Assembly: GCA_035457725.1 (NCBI GenBank)
Contig: DATIBC010000091.1
Location: 1 to 56,150 of the forward strand
Source: DATFES01 sp035457725
GTDB taxonomy: Bacteria > Pseudomonadota > Alphaproteobacteria > CACIAM-22H2
Direction: 5' to 3'
Length of the DNA: 56,150 nucleotides
Each line of letters opens with the position of its first letter. Position 1 is the first letter of the stretch. Below, piece after piece: positions 35,016 to 44,022 of the stretch. The notes under the pieces are model-generated. The model was not told the DNA's origin. It saw only the letters and a program-made list of their open reading frames with translations, and did no database searches. Both the position numbers and the translations under genes were made by a program.

Positions 35016-36527
35016 ATGCCGGCGCGCAAGTCGCAGGGCGCGTCGGCGTCCGCCGGCGTAGCGCGGCGACATGTGGGCGTGATCGACATCGGCTCGAATT
35101 CGATCCGCTTGGTCGTATTCGATTCCCTGTCGCGGGCGCTGAATCCGCTGTTCAACGAGAAAATTCTCTGCGGCATCGGCCGCGGCTTGCAGCGCACGGG
35201 AAGGCTGCACGAGGACGGCGCCCGCCAGGCGGTTGCGAACCTGCGGCGGTTCGCCGCGCTTGCCAAGGCGATGGGCGTGGGCCGGCTCAAGGTGATGGCG
35301 ACCGCGGCGGTTCGCGACGCCGCGAACGGCCACGAGTTCGTCGCCGAGGTCCGCCGCGAGGCCGGGTTGGTCGTCCAGACCCTCGGCGGCGACGAGGAAG
35401 CGCGGCTTTCGGCGCTCGGCGTGGTATCGGGGATTCCCGGCGCCGACGGCCTGATGGGAGACCTCGGCGGCGGCAGTCTGGAGCTGGTGGCGCTCGACAG
35501 GGGCGACCTCGGCAGGCACGTGACGTTGCCGTTCGGGCCGTTGCGGCTGCGCGAGCTGAACGACCGCAGCCGTGCGGCATTGCGCGATCACATCGACGGC
35601 GAGTTGGAGCGTTATACATGGCTCGACCGCGTGGAGGGGCGCGAGTTCTACGCCGTGGGCGGCGCCTGGCGCGCGCTCGCGCGAATCCACATGGAGCACG
35701 TCAATTATCCATTGCGGGTGATCCATCACTACACGCTGTCGCGGGGTCGGGCGGAAGATTTCGCCGATGTTCTGGCCCGGCTGTCGCGCGATTCGCTGGA
35801 GCGCATCACGCGCATTTCCCGCCGGCGCCTCGAAGCGCTGCCTTACGCCGCGCTGGTGCTGGAGCGCGTCTTGCGTCGCGCGCGACCGGCGCGTCTGGTT
35901 TTCTCGGCTCTCGGATTGCGCGAGGGCTGCATGTACGACGCGCTGCCGGCCGCGGTGCGACGGCGCGACCCGCTGCTCGGCGCATGCCAGGAGCTTGCCG
36001 AGCAAAACGCGCGCTTCCCGGTATCCGGCGAGGCGCTGCGAGACTGGGTGGCGCCGGTCTTGGGACGCAGCGACCGCGAAGGCGAGCGGTTGCGGCTGGC
36101 GGCATGCATGCTGGGCGACATCGCCTGGAGCGAGCACCCGGACTATCGCGCCGAGATCGGTTTCCTTCGCGTGTTGCGGATGCCGCTGACCGGCATCGAT
36201 CATCCCGGCCGCGCATTCATGGCGCTCGCCGTGTTCACGCGTTACAGCGGCGTCGCCGATAGCGAAGTGACCCGATCGGCCTGGCAGCTCCTCGATGAAG
36301 CGAGATTGAGCGACGCGTTTCGGCTCGGATTGGCGCTCAGGCTCGCCTTCACGCTTTCCGGCGGTACGACGCAGGTCTTGCGACGAGCCCGCCTGCGCCT
36401 ATCAGGCGGGTCGTTGCAACTGGTGCTGCCGCGCGCCAGCCTGACGCTGGCCGCCGAGGCGGTGGAGCGCCGGCTCGCCGCGTTGGCCAATGCGCTGGAC
36501 AGGAAGCACGCCGTCAAGGCGGCGTGA
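35016..36527 (+). CDS. ppx: Exopolyphosphatase Ppx/GppA
   Basis: Releases phosphate from polyphosphate ends, opposing Ppk; family members may also hydrolyse pppGpp. The 503-residue protein has the actin-like ASKHA motifs IDIGSNSIRLVVFD (N-terminal phosphate loop) and LMGDLGGGSLELVAL, plus a C-terminal HD-like helical region typical of the long Ppx form. It starts at the ATG at 35016, 4 bases after the ppk stop, so the two opposing enzymes share an operon. Confidence 0.93.
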   Translation: MPARKSQGASASAGVARRHVGVIDIGSNSIRLVVFDSLSRALNPLFNEKILCGIGRGLQRTGRLHEDGARQAVANLRRFAALAKAMGVGRLKVMATAAVRDAANGHEFVAEVRREAGLVVQTLGGDEEARLSALGVVSGIPGADGLMGDLGGGSLELVALDRGDLGRHVTLPFGPLRLRELNDRSRAALRDHIDGELERYTWLDRVEGREFYAVGGAWRALARIHMEHVNYPLRVIHHYTLSRGRAEDFADVLARLSRDSLERITRISRRRLEALPYAALVLERVLRRARPARLVFSALGLREGCMYDALPAAVRRRDPLLGACQELAEQNARFPVSGEALRDWVAPVLGRSDREGERLRLAACMLGDIAWSEHPDYRAEIGFLRVLRMPLTGIDHPGRAFMALAVFTRYSGVADSEVTRSAWQLLDEARLSDAFRLGLALRLAFTLSGGTTQVLRRARLRLSGGSLQLVLPRASLTLAAEAVERRLAALANALDRKHAVKAA

Positions 36528-36533
36528 GACGGT

Positions 36534-37724
36534 CTAGCCGCTGGCCGATCGCGGGCCGGCGCGCGGAGCGGCGAGCGGCGAGGGAACGAGCACGAGACGC
36601 TTGCCCTGCATGGTGAGGGCAAGCTTACCGTGTTTCAGCGCTAGCGCGTCCTCGCCGTAGACTTCACGCCGCCATCCGTGCAACGCGGGCACCGGAGCCG
36701 CATCGTCGGCGGCGATCCGCTCGAGATCTGCGGACGACGCCACAAGCTTGGGCGCGACATCATGCTCGTCGCATTTCAGCTTGAGAAGCACCTTGAGCAG
36801 CTCGACGATCGGCCCGATGCCGCGCGGCAGTTCGGCCGGCGATTCGACGCGCGGAAGGCTCGCCTCGGGCACGGCGAGGCCCCGCGCCACCGCCTCGAGA
36901 ATCTCCTGGCCGAGCCGGCTCTCGGCGAGCCCCTTCGATAGGCCGCGCAGCCGCGCCAACTCGTCGACCGTGGTCGGCGCATGGGCGGCGATGTCCATGA
37001 CGCTCTCGTCGCGGATCACGCGATTGCGCGGCGTGTCTCGCCGCTGCGCCTCGCGTTCGCGCCACGCCGCGACTTCGCGCAGTATCGTAATCAGCCGTGG
37101 CCGCGGTGCCCGCGGCTTGAGCCGTTTCCAGGCGTCCTCGGGCGCCAGCCGATAGGTCTGCGGGTCAAGCAACTCGCGCATTTCCTCGGCGAGCCATCCC
37201 GCCCGGCCGCTTTGGGTCAGCCGTCGCGCGAGCGCCACATAAATCGCCCGCAAATGAGTCACGTCGGCGAGGGCATAAGCGATCTGTCGGTCGGTCAGCG
37301 GCCGCGCCGCCCAGTCGGTGAATCGCACCGACTTGTCGATCCGCGCGCGGGCCAGCTGGCTCGCCAGCGTTTCGTAGCTGACGGCGTCGCCGAAGCCGCA
37401 GACCATCGCCGCGACCTGGGTGTCGAACAGCGGCGTCGGCACGCGCCCGCTCAGGTGGTGGAAGATCTCGAGGTCCTGGCGGGCGGCGTGGAAGACTTTG
37501 AGGAGGCGCGGATTGGCCAAAAGATCGAACAGCGGTGCTAGATCGATGCCGGGCGCGATGGCGTCGATCGCCGCCGCTTTGTCGGGACCGCCAACTTGGA
37601 CCAGACATAGCTGCGCCCAGTACGTGCGCTCGCGCATGAACTCGGTGTCGACGGTAATGAAATCGGCGACGGAAAGGCGCCCGCAGAATTCTGCAAGCGC
37701 GGCCGAATCCGTGATCAACGGCAT
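36534..37724 (-). CDS. rnd: Ribonuclease D
   Basis: 3'-5' exoribonuclease for tRNA and stable RNA maturation. The 396-residue protein from the ATG at 37724 (MPLITDSAALAEFCGR) has the DEDDy exonuclease sites: VDTEFMRERTYWAQLCLVQ, HAARQDLEIFHHL and YALADVTHLRAIYVAL. An HRDC-type helical domain follows. The open frame continues upstream to 38285 but that stretch is antisense to aspS. It is convergent with ppx (6 bases) and divergent from aspS. Confidence 0.93.
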   Translation of the reverse strand: MPLITDSAALAEFCGRLSVADFITVDTEFMRERTYWAQLCLVQVGGPDKAAAIDAIAPGIDLAPLFDLLANPRLLKVFHAARQDLEIFHHLSGRVPTPLFDTQVAAMVCGFGDAVSYETLASQLARARIDKSVRFTDWAARPLTDRQIAYALADVTHLRAIYVALARRLTQSGRAGWLAEEMRELLDPQTYRLAPEDAWKRLKPRAPRPRLITILREVAAWREREAQRRDTPRNRVIRDESVMDIAAHAPTTVDELARLRGLSKGLAESRLGQEILEAVARGLAVPEASLPRVESPAELPRGIGPIVELLKVLLKLKCDEHDVAPKLVASSADLERIAADDAAPVPALHGWRREVYGEDALALKHGKLALTMQGKRLVLVPSPLAAPRAGPRSASG

Positions 37725-37777
37725 GGCGCCGGGTTCTACACCGAATTCGCAAGCGGCGCAAAGCGCCGGCGCGCCCG

Positions 37778-37790
37778 CGCTTGACAAGCG
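37778..37790. promoter_or_regulatory. Palindrome with -35-like TTGACA between rnd and aspS
   Basis: CGCTTGACAAGCG is a perfect 13-base palindrome with an A centre. It contains TTGACA (37781-37786, plus strand), a consensus -35, but the hexamer 17 bases on (CGCTTT) is a poor -10. It sits in the 144-base divergent rnd/aspS gap and could be an operator or promoter part. Confidence 0.25.
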
Positions 37791-37868
37791 GTCGGCTTCC
37801 ATGCGCTTTTCCGCCCGCGCCGCGCATCCTCGCGCGTTCACGATCGACCGCCATCCGCCTCGTCGCCC

Positions 37869-39659
37869 ATGCACGCATATCGCACCCATACCTGCGGCCA
37901 GTTGCGCAAGTCTGACGTCGGCATGACGGCGCGCCTGTCGGGCTGGGTCCATCGCAAGCGCGATCATGGAAATCTGCTGTTCGTCGATCTGCGCGACCAC
38001 CATGGCGTCACGCAATGCGTGATCGATACGTCGAGCCCGATCTTCGCCGCGGTCGAGACGGCGCGGCTCGAAAGCGTGATCACCGCCACCGGAAAGATCG
38101 TCGCCCGCTCGCCCGAGACGGTAAACCCGAAGCTCGCCACCGGCGAGATTGAGCTGCAGATCGCCGAATTCGCGCTTCAGTCGGCCGCCGAAATGCTGCC
38201 CTTCCAGGTCAACGCGCCGGGCGATTATCCCGAGGATTTGCGGCTGCGCTATCGCTTTCTCGATCTGCGCGCCGAGAAGATGCACGCCAACATCATGCTG
38301 CGCGCGCAGGTCATCGCGTCAATACGCCGGCGCATGATCGAGCAGGGGTTCACCGAATTCCAGACGCCGATCCTGACCTCTTCGAGTCCAGAAGGCGCGC
38401 GCGACTATCTCGTGCCGAGCCGTATCCACCCCGGCAGGTTCTACGCCCTGCCGCAGGCGCCGCAGCAATTCAAGCAGCTCCTGATGGTCGCCGGATTCGA
38501 CCGCTACTTTCAGATCGCGCCGTGCTTTCGCGACGAGGATGGCCGTGCCGACCGCTCGCCGGGCGAGTTCTACCAGCTCGATTTCGAGATGTCGTTCGTC
38601 ACCCAGGACGACGTCTTCGCGGCGATCGAGCCGGTGCTGGCCGGCGTGTTCGAGGAGTTCGGCGGCGGCCGTGCGGTCACCAAGCCGCCGTTCCCGCGCA
38701 TCCCGTACGACGAGGCGATGCTCAAATACGGCTCGGACAAGCCCGATTTGCGTAACCCGCTGGTCGTCGCCGAGGCGAGCGAATCGTTCGCCGGCTCGAG
38801 CTTCGGGGTGTTCGCCAACCTTGTCGCCAAAGGCGGGGTCGTGCGCGCCATACCGGCGCCTGGCGCGGCCGCGCGGCCACGCAGCTTCTTCGACAAGCTG
38901 AACGACTGGGCGCGCGGCGAGGGCGCGCCTGGCCTCGGATACGTTGTCTTCGAAGGCGGCGGCGCAAAAGGTCCAATCGCCAAGTTTCTTGATTCTTCTC
39001 GACTTGATCGACTGCGGGCTGTCGCGGGCGTGGGCGACGGCGATGCCGTGTTTTTCGTCGCCGACCAGAAGGCCGCCGCCGCGGCAAAGTTCGCGGGCAC
39101 GGCGCGACGCAAGCTCGCCGAAGAAATGGATCTCATCGCCAAGGATGAATACAGGTTCTGCTGGATCGTCGATTTTCCGATGTACGAGTTGAATCCCGAC
39201 ACCGGCAAAATCGAATTCAGCCACAATCCGTTCTCGATGCCGCAAGGCGGGCTCGATGCGCTCGAGACGCGCGATCCACTGACGATCAAGGCGTTCCAAT
39301 ACGACATCGTTTGCAATGGCGTTGAATTATCATCGGGCGCCATCCGCAATCACTTGCCCGAGATCATGTACAAGGCGTTCGCCATCGCCGGCTACGGCAA
39401 GGCCGACGTCGAAGCTCGCTTCGGCGGCATGCTCAACGCCTTTAAATTCGGCGCGCCGCCGCATGGCGGCTCGGCGCCCGGCATCGATCGCATCGTCATG
39501 CTGCTGGCCGAGGAGCCGAACATCCGCGAAGTCGTCGCCTTCCCGATGAATCAGCAGGCGCAGGACCTGCTGATGCAGGCGCCCTCGGCCGTGGATCCGG
39601 CGCGTCTCAAGGAGCTGCACATCAAGCTCGACCTGCCGCCGGTGAAGAAAAGCGGCTAG
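37869..39659 (+). CDS. aspS: Aspartyl-tRNA synthetase
   Basis: Charges tRNA(Asp), and probably also tRNA(Asn) if the enzyme is non-discriminating. The 596-residue bacterial-type protein starts at the ATG at 37869 (MHAYRTHTCGQL). OB-fold anticodon domain WVHRKRDHGNLLFVDLRD, class II motif 2 in FRDEDGRADRSPGEFYQLD, a GAD insertion domain, and motif 3 GGSAPGIDRIVMLL. Length is typical. Confidence 0.96.
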   Translation: MHAYRTHTCGQLRKSDVGMTARLSGWVHRKRDHGNLLFVDLRDHHGVTQCVIDTSSPIFAAVETARLESVITATGKIVARSPETVNPKLATGEIELQIAEFALQSAAEMLPFQVNAPGDYPEDLRLRYRFLDLRAEKMHANIMLRAQVIASIRRRMIEQGFTEFQTPILTSSSPEGARDYLVPSRIHPGRFYALPQAPQQFKQLLMVAGFDRYFQIAPCFRDEDGRADRSPGEFYQLDFEMSFVTQDDVFAAIEPVLAGVFEEFGGGRAVTKPPFPRIPYDEAMLKYGSDKPDLRNPLVVAEASESFAGSSFGVFANLVAKGGVVRAIPAPGAAARPRSFFDKLNDWARGEGAPGLGYVVFEGGGAKGPIAKFLDSSRLDRLRAVAGVGDGDAVFFVADQKAAAAAKFAGTARRKLAEEMDLIAKDEYRFCWIVDFPMYELNPDTGKIEFSHNPFSMPQGGLDALETRDPLTIKAFQYDIVCNGVELSSGAIRNHLPEIMYKAFAIAGYGKADVEARFGGMLNAFKFGAPPHGGSAPGIDRIVMLLAEEPNIREVVAFPMNQQAQDLLMQAPSAVDPARLKELHIKLDLPPVKKSG

Positions 39660-39790
39660 GCCACCCGGCGATCATGGCCGGACGACCGGCGATCGCAATG
39701 CTCCGGTTGAGGTGCGGCGGCTAAACCGCCCGGCGACGACGGAAATCGGCTATCGTTGCGGCGCAGCAAATGACATACTGACGACGCTCG

Positions 39791-39821
39791 CGCCGGACGG
39801 AATCCGGCGAGTTTTCGAAAA
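39791..39821 (+). terminator. Hairpin with short T-run before eipB
   Basis: A 7-bp stem CGCCGGA/TCCGGCG (39791-39797, 39803-39809) with a 5-base loop is followed by AGTTTTCGAAAA, itself a 10-base palindrome TTTTCGAAAA (39812-39821). It could end the aspS transcript. It lies only 18-48 bases before the eipB start, so an eipB leader element is also possible. Confidence 0.35.
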
Positions 39822-39838
39822 TTTGGAGCCGCCGATCG

Positions 39839-40660
39839 ATGTTCGTCCGCGCCGCTGTTCCTAGCCGCTGGTTCGCCGTTGGGGCGGCGATTTTGACCGT
39901 GTTCGCCGTCGTTTCGGCCGAAGCGCAGATCGCTTCGCACCGCGCCGCTTACACGCTGTCGCTCGATAAGAGCAAGTCGGCGAGCGGTATATCCGAGATT
40001 CGCGGCGCGATGTTGATCGAATGGCAAGAGGTCTGCGAGGGTTGGACGCTGGCCCAGCGGATGCGTTTCGCCGCCTATGACGGCGACGGCAACGCGCTCG
40101 ATAGCGACATCAGCTTCACGAGCTGGGAAGCGCGGGACGGCGCGAGCTACCGCTTCGCGACGCGCACCGCGCGCAACGGAGAGGAGATCGAACAGATCCG
40201 CGGCCGTGCCCGTCTGGAGGGCAGAGGCAAGGCCGGCGAGGCGATCTTCAGCGAGCCGGAGCGGCAGAAGATGGACCTACCCGCCGGCACCATCTTCCCC
40301 ACCGAGCATTCGATCGCGCTGATCGACGCGGCCAAGAAAGGCGAGCGGGTATTCTCGCGCAAGGTCTTCGATGGCGCGACGCTCGATGGCACGCTCGAGA
40401 TCAATGCCGTCATCGCCGCTCAGCAACCGGCCGAGGCGACGCGAAAAGAGGGCATCGACGTGGAGCTTTTGAAGCAGCCATGGTGGCGCGTGCGCATGGC
40501 GTTCTTCAAGCTTTCGGATCTGGCCCCGAGCCCGGAATACGAAACCAGCATGAAGATGCTCGACAACGGCATCGGCACCGAGTTCATCTTCGAGTATGAG
40601 GACTTTTCGATCCGCGCCGTCCTCGACCGACTGGAAGCGCTGCCGCCACCGCGATGCTGA
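39839..40660 (+). CDS. EipB-like cell envelope integrity protein (DUF1849)
   Basis: Periplasmic beta-spiral protein of the EipB family, linked to envelope integrity in Brucella. The 273-residue protein starts at the ATG at 39839 with a signal peptide (FAVGAAILTVFAVVSAEA, cleavage near residue 29). It has two cysteines, C66 in QEVCEGWTL and the final residue C273, placed like the conserved disulfide pair described for EipB. Also MRFAAYDGDGNALDSD and PAGTIFPTEHSI. It is convergent with the sugar kinase, 2 bases apart. Confidence 0.85.
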   Translation: MFVRAAVPSRWFAVGAAILTVFAVVSAEAQIASHRAAYTLSLDKSKSASGISEIRGAMLIEWQEVCEGWTLAQRMRFAAYDGDGNALDSDISFTSWEARDGASYRFATRTARNGEEIEQIRGRARLEGRGKAGEAIFSEPERQKMDLPAGTIFPTEHSIALIDAAKKGERVFSRKVFDGATLDGTLEINAVIAAQQPAEATRKEGIDVELLKQPWWRVRMAFFKLSDLAPSPEYETSMKMLDNGIGTEFIFEYEDFSIRAVLDRLEALPPPRC

Positions 40661-40662
40661 TG

Positions 40663-41583
40663 TCAATGCGGCGTTTCGGCGGGCCACAGCCACGCCGCGC
40701 CGCGCACGCCGCTGGAATCGCCGTATTTCGGCGGGACGAGGCGCGTATCGACGCGGTCTGAGAAGACCCACTTGCCCCACGCGTTGGGAATGTCGGTGTA
40801 GAGTCGGCTTATGCGCGACAGCCCGCCACCGAGGACGATCACGGTGGGATCGAAGAAATTGATTACAGTGGCGAGCGCGCGCGCCAGTCGGTCGACGTAG
40901 CGATCGAGGCTGGCGACGGCAGCCAGGTCGCCGGCCTCGGCCCGCGCGACGATTTCGGCCGGGGCGAGTTGCTGGTTGGCGGCGGCGGCGTGATCGCGGG
41001 TCAGGCCGGGGCCGGACAGGAACGTCTCGATGCAGCCGGAGCGGCCGCAGTAGCACGTCGGGCCGGGGCGCTCGTCCGTGTAGGGCCATGCGCGCGGCCA
41101 AGGCAGCGGGTTATGGCCCCACTCGCCGGCGATGGCGTTCGGTCCACGGATCAGCTTGCCCTCGAAAACGAGGCCGCCGCCGACGCCGGTGCCGAGGATC
41201 ACACCGAAGACGCTGAGCGCGCCCGCCGCGGCGCCGTCGCTCGCTTCCGAAAGCGCGAAGCAGTCGGCGTCGTTGGCGAGCCGCACCGTGCGGCCCAGCG
41301 CTCGTTCGAGATCCTTGTCGAGCGCATGCCCGAGGAGGCACAGCGAGTTCGAGTTCTTGATCAGCCCGGTCGCCGGCGAGATCGTGCCCGGTATTCCAAC
41401 GCCCACGCTGGCGCGCGCGCCGATGTCGCGTTCGAGCTCTTCGACCAGCCCGGCGATGGCCGCGACCGTCCCTTCATAGTCGCCGGCGGGAGTCGGCACG
41501 CGCCGCCGCGTGACCTCGCGCCCGTCGTCGGCGAGCGCCAACGCCTCGATCTTTGTACCGCCGAGATCGACCCCGATCCGCAT
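40663..41583 (-). CDS. mak: ROK family sugar kinase, Mak-like fructokinase
   Basis: ATP-dependent kinase of the ROK family; closest to E. coli Mak (fructo/mannokinase) by several shared stretches I recognise, including the C-terminal GDSSGVRGAAWLWP. The 306-residue protein has the phosphate loop MRIGVDLGGTKIE, catalytic Asp in RLANDADCFALSEA, and the ROK zinc site with GEWGHNPLPW followed by CYCGRSGCIETF. The true sugar is inferred only. Divergent from divK. Confidence 0.88.
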   Translation of the reverse strand: MRIGVDLGGTKIEALALADDGREVTRRRVPTPAGDYEGTVAAIAGLVEELERDIGARASVGVGIPGTISPATGLIKNSNSLCLLGHALDKDLERALGRTVRLANDADCFALSEASDGAAAGALSVFGVILGTGVGGGLVFEGKLIRGPNAIAGEWGHNPLPWPRAWPYTDERPGPTCYCGRSGCIETFLSGPGLTRDHAAAANQQLAPAEIVARAEAGDLAAVASLDRYVDRLARALATVINFFDPTVIVLGGGLSRISRLYTDIPNAWGKWVFSDRVDTRLVPPKYGDSSGVRGAAWLWPAETPH

Positions 41584-41876
41584 CAGCCGCTCCTCGCCGA
41601 CCTGCCGCCGCGACGACCGTTCATAGCGACAGGGCGCCGGGCGTGGCCATAGGATTCTCGTCCATAAACCGCGCGCATACCGACGAAATTCGGTCTATGT
41701 ATATCGAGGGGCGGTTACCAAAAATTAAGCCAAGTGCGGTTAATACTACGAGTGAGCCGCAGCAAGCCGACCGTAGACTTTCAGAAAAGGTCCGATAAAC
41801 TGTGGTAAAGTCTGAAAAAAATTCAGTCATGCTTCGGGTGGTCAGCAACGACTCGTCGGCATCGGCCGCAAAGGCG
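41584..41876. promoter_or_regulatory. divK upstream region with TTAA pair and GANTC site
   Basis: This 293-base divergent region holds GATTC (41653-41657, a CcrM-type GANTC site) and two TTAA half-sites (41725-41728 and 41740-41743). CtrA boxes are TTAA-N7-TTAA; here the gap is 11 bases, so this is at best two half-sites. An imperfect hairpin CTGAA/TTCAG (near 41812-41826) precedes the in-frame ATG at 41829. Control by CtrA or CcrM is speculation from the family. Confidence 0.3.
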
Positions 41877-42242
41877 ATGACCAAGACGGTGCTGATCGTC
41901 GAAGACAATGACCTCAACATGAAGCTGTTCCACGATCTGCTCGAGGCGCACGGTTATGGGACGCTTCAGACCAAGGACGGGATGGAGGCGATGCGGCTGG
42001 CCCGCGAGCACCGCCCGGATTTGATCTTGATGGACATCCAGCTTCCGGAAATCTCGGGCCTCGAAGTGACCAAGTGGCTGAAGGAAGATCCCGACTTGCG
42101 AAGCATTCCGATCATCGCCGTGACGGCTTTCGCGATGAAGGGCGACGAGGAGAAGATCCGCCAGGGCGGTTGCGAGGCGTACATCGCCAAGCCGATCTCA
42201 GTGACCAAGTTCTTGGAGACGATCGAGCGTTTCTTGAACTAG
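41877..42242 (+). CDS. divK: Single-domain response regulator DivK
   Basis: Cell-cycle and polarity regulator that controls the CtrA pathway through DivJ/PleC in alphaproteobacteria. The 121-residue receiver from the ATG at 41877 (MTKTVLIVEDNDLNMKLFHD) has phospho-acceptor D53 in LILMDIQLPE, the acidic pair E9/D10 and the conserved lysine in YIAKPIS. The frame is open further upstream (ATG at 41829) and that start cannot be excluded. pleD follows after 45 bases, the conserved pair. Confidence 0.93.
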   Translation: MTKTVLIVEDNDLNMKLFHDLLEAHGYGTLQTKDGMEAMRLAREHRPDLILMDIQLPEISGLEVTKWLKEDPDLRSIPIIAVTAFAMKGDEEKIRQGGCEAYIAKPISVTKFLETIERFLN

Positions 42243-42287
42243 CCCGCACATGCGAACAAGAACCCCAACCGATCGGGGACTAGTTGA

Positions 42288-43700
42288 ATGCCCGCCCGCG
42301 TACTCGTAGTCGACGATCTGCTGCCGAACGTAAAGCTGCTCGAGGCGCGGCTGACGTCGGAGTATTTCAACGTCGTCACCGCGTTCAGCGGGCCCGAGGC
42401 GCTCGCCGCCATCGAACAGAGCCCGCCCGACATCGTGCTGCTCGACGTAATGATGCCGGGAATGGACGGGTTCGAGGTGTGTCGCCGGCTCAAGTCGGAT
42501 CCCAAGACCCGGCACATCCCGATCGTGATGGTCACCGCGCTGTCCGACGCGCAAGATCGCGTGCGCGGCCTTGAAGCCGGCGCCGACGACTTCCTCACCA
42601 AGCCCGTCAACGACGTCGCCCTCTATGCGCGAATTCGCTCGTTGGTCCGCCTCAAGATGCTGTCCGACGAATGGCGCCTGCGCCAGAACACGAGCGAGCA
42701 ATTCGGCATGGATCCCGAGCAGGCCGGCGACGCCAGCGAGGACCACCGCGGCGCTCGAATCCTGGCGATCGAGGACAGTTCGTTGTTCGCCGAGCGGCTC
42801 GATCAGGCCCTGAAGGTCGACGATCACAAGATCGAAATCGCCGGCGACCCCGAGCGGGCGATGGAGCACGCGACGGCGAGCGAACACGATTTGATCATCG
42901 CTAGCCTGGTGCTGCGATCGGGCGACGGCCTTCGCATCTGCGCCCAGCTCCGCTCCCACGTCGCGACGCGCAACGTGCCCATCCTCGTCATCGTCGACGA
43001 AGGCGATCATGAGCGGCTGGCCAAGGCGCTCGATCTCGGCGTCAACGATTACCTGGTGCGGCCGATCGACCGCAACGAGCTCGTCGCGCGCTGCCGCACC
43101 CAGATTCGGCGAAAGCGCTTCCAGGAGCGCCTGCGCGAGAACTACGAGCGCAACATCTCGCTGGCGCTGACCGACAGCCTGACCGGCCTTCATAACCGCC
43201 GCTACCTCAACATGCACCTCGCGGCGCTGGCCGAGCGCGCATCGAAGAGCGGCAAACCGCTCGCCGCGCTAATGGTCGACATCGATCGCTTCAAACTGGT
43301 CAACGACACCTACGGGCACGCGGTCGGCGACGAACTGCTTCGCGCCGTCGCCAATCGGCTGTCGCAGCACTTGCGCGGCTTCGACACCGTGGCACGTTGG
43401 GGCGGCGAGGAATTCGTCATCGTCATGCCGGAGACCGACGGCGCGGTCGCCGCAAGCGTGGCCGACCGTCTGCGACGTAAAGTCGCGGGCGCGCGCGTCG
43501 CCGTCTCGGCGCCCGTGGCGGAGCTCGCGGTTACGGTCAGCATCGGCGTCGCCGCGACGGGGCCCGGGGTCAATTCGCCGGAAGACCTTTTGCGCGCCGC
43601 CGACGCGGCTTTGTACGAGGCCAAACGCACGGGGCGCAATCGCGTGGTCTGTGGGCTCAACGCGGCACTGCCCAAAAGCGCGGCGGCTGGCGCGGCCTGA
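42288..43700 (+). CDS. pleD: Diguanylate cyclase response regulator PleD
   Basis: Makes c-di-GMP on phosphorylation, driving the motile-to-sessile transition in Caulobacter. The 470-residue protein has REC1 (D53 in VLLDVMMPGMDG), a degenerate REC2 with no acceptor Asp (DLIIASLVLRSGDG), and a GGDEF domain with active-site GGEEF. An RxxD inhibitory site (RGFD) lies 5 residues before GGEEF, so feedback inhibition is likely. REC-REC-GGDEF is the PleD architecture. Confidence 0.95.
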   Translation: MPARVLVVDDLLPNVKLLEARLTSEYFNVVTAFSGPEALAAIEQSPPDIVLLDVMMPGMDGFEVCRRLKSDPKTRHIPIVMVTALSDAQDRVRGLEAGADDFLTKPVNDVALYARIRSLVRLKMLSDEWRLRQNTSEQFGMDPEQAGDASEDHRGARILAIEDSSLFAERLDQALKVDDHKIEIAGDPERAMEHATASEHDLIIASLVLRSGDGLRICAQLRSHVATRNVPILVIVDEGDHERLAKALDLGVNDYLVRPIDRNELVARCRTQIRRKRFQERLRENYERNISLALTDSLTGLHNRRYLNMHLAALAERASKSGKPLAALMVDIDRFKLVNDTYGHAVGDELLRAVANRLSQHLRGFDTVARWGGEEFVIVMPETDGAVAASVADRLRRKVAGARVAVSAPVAELAVTVSIGVAATGPGVNSPEDLLRAADAALYEAKRTGRNRVVCGLNAALPKSAAAGAA

Positions 43701-43724
43701 CTCCTCGCGGTTATCGTGAACGAA

Positions 43725-43756
43725 AAGGGCCGGCGCCATTGCGGCAGCCGGCCCTT
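43725..43756. terminator. Bidirectional terminator between pleD and rpmG
   Basis: A perfect 10-bp stem AAGGGCCGGC/GCCGGCCCTT (43725-43734, 43747-43756) with inner GCC/GGC pairing lies between the convergent pleD and rpmG genes. On the plus strand it is followed by CGCTTTT, on the minus strand by TTCG. The T-rich ends suit intrinsic termination in both directions. Confidence 0.7.
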
Positions 43757-43794
43757 CGCTTTTGTGGCGGGCGCGCGGCGCGCTCGCCGGGAAG

Positions 43795-43962
43795 CTACTT
43801 GATCTTGCCTTCCTTGAAGACGACGTGCTTGCGCGCCACCGGATCGTACTTCCTGAGCTCGAGTTTCTCCGTGTTCTTCCGCGGGTTCTTTTTCGTAACG
43901 TAGAAGTAGCCGGTGTCGGCGGTGCTGTTCATCTTGATCAACAGAGGCTTCGATTTGGCCAT
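43795..43962 (-). CDS. rpmG: 50S ribosomal protein L33
   Basis: Small large-subunit protein near the E site. The 55-residue protein starts at the ATG at 43962 (MAKSKPLLIKMNSTADTG) and has YFYVTKKNPRKNTEKLELRK in its middle and PVARKHVVFKEGKIK at the end. It lacks the four zinc cysteines, so it is the zinc-independent (C-) form. Promoter and leader hairpins lie upstream. Confidence 0.96.
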   Translation of the reverse strand: MAKSKPLLIKMNSTADTGYFYVTKKNPRKNTEKLELRKYDPVARKHVVFKEGKIK

Positions 43963-43990
43963 GGCGTGCCTTTCGCGGCATAAACGGTAA

Positions 43991-44021
43991 GGCGCCCGCA
44001 CCTGGGGGCGCCCGCGGGCGC
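43991..44021 (-). repeat. Alternative hairpins in the rpmG leader
   Basis: GGCGCCC (43991-43997) can pair with GGGCGCC (44006-44012), a 7-bp stem. Part of the second arm also belongs to a 14-base palindrome GCGCCC-GC-GGGCGC (44008-44021), so the two folds are mutually exclusive. They lie between the likely promoter and the rpmG start. Confidence 0.35.
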
Positions 44022-44022
44022 A

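Noticed and set aside
37725..38285. A 187-residue N-terminal extension of rnd
   Set aside because: It overlaps aspS on the opposite strand and is unlike RNase D; the ATG at 37724 fits the family.
41725..41743. A CtrA box upstream of divK
   Set aside because: The two TTAA half-sites are 11 bases apart, not the 7 required for a full CtrA site. Kept only as a low-confidence note.
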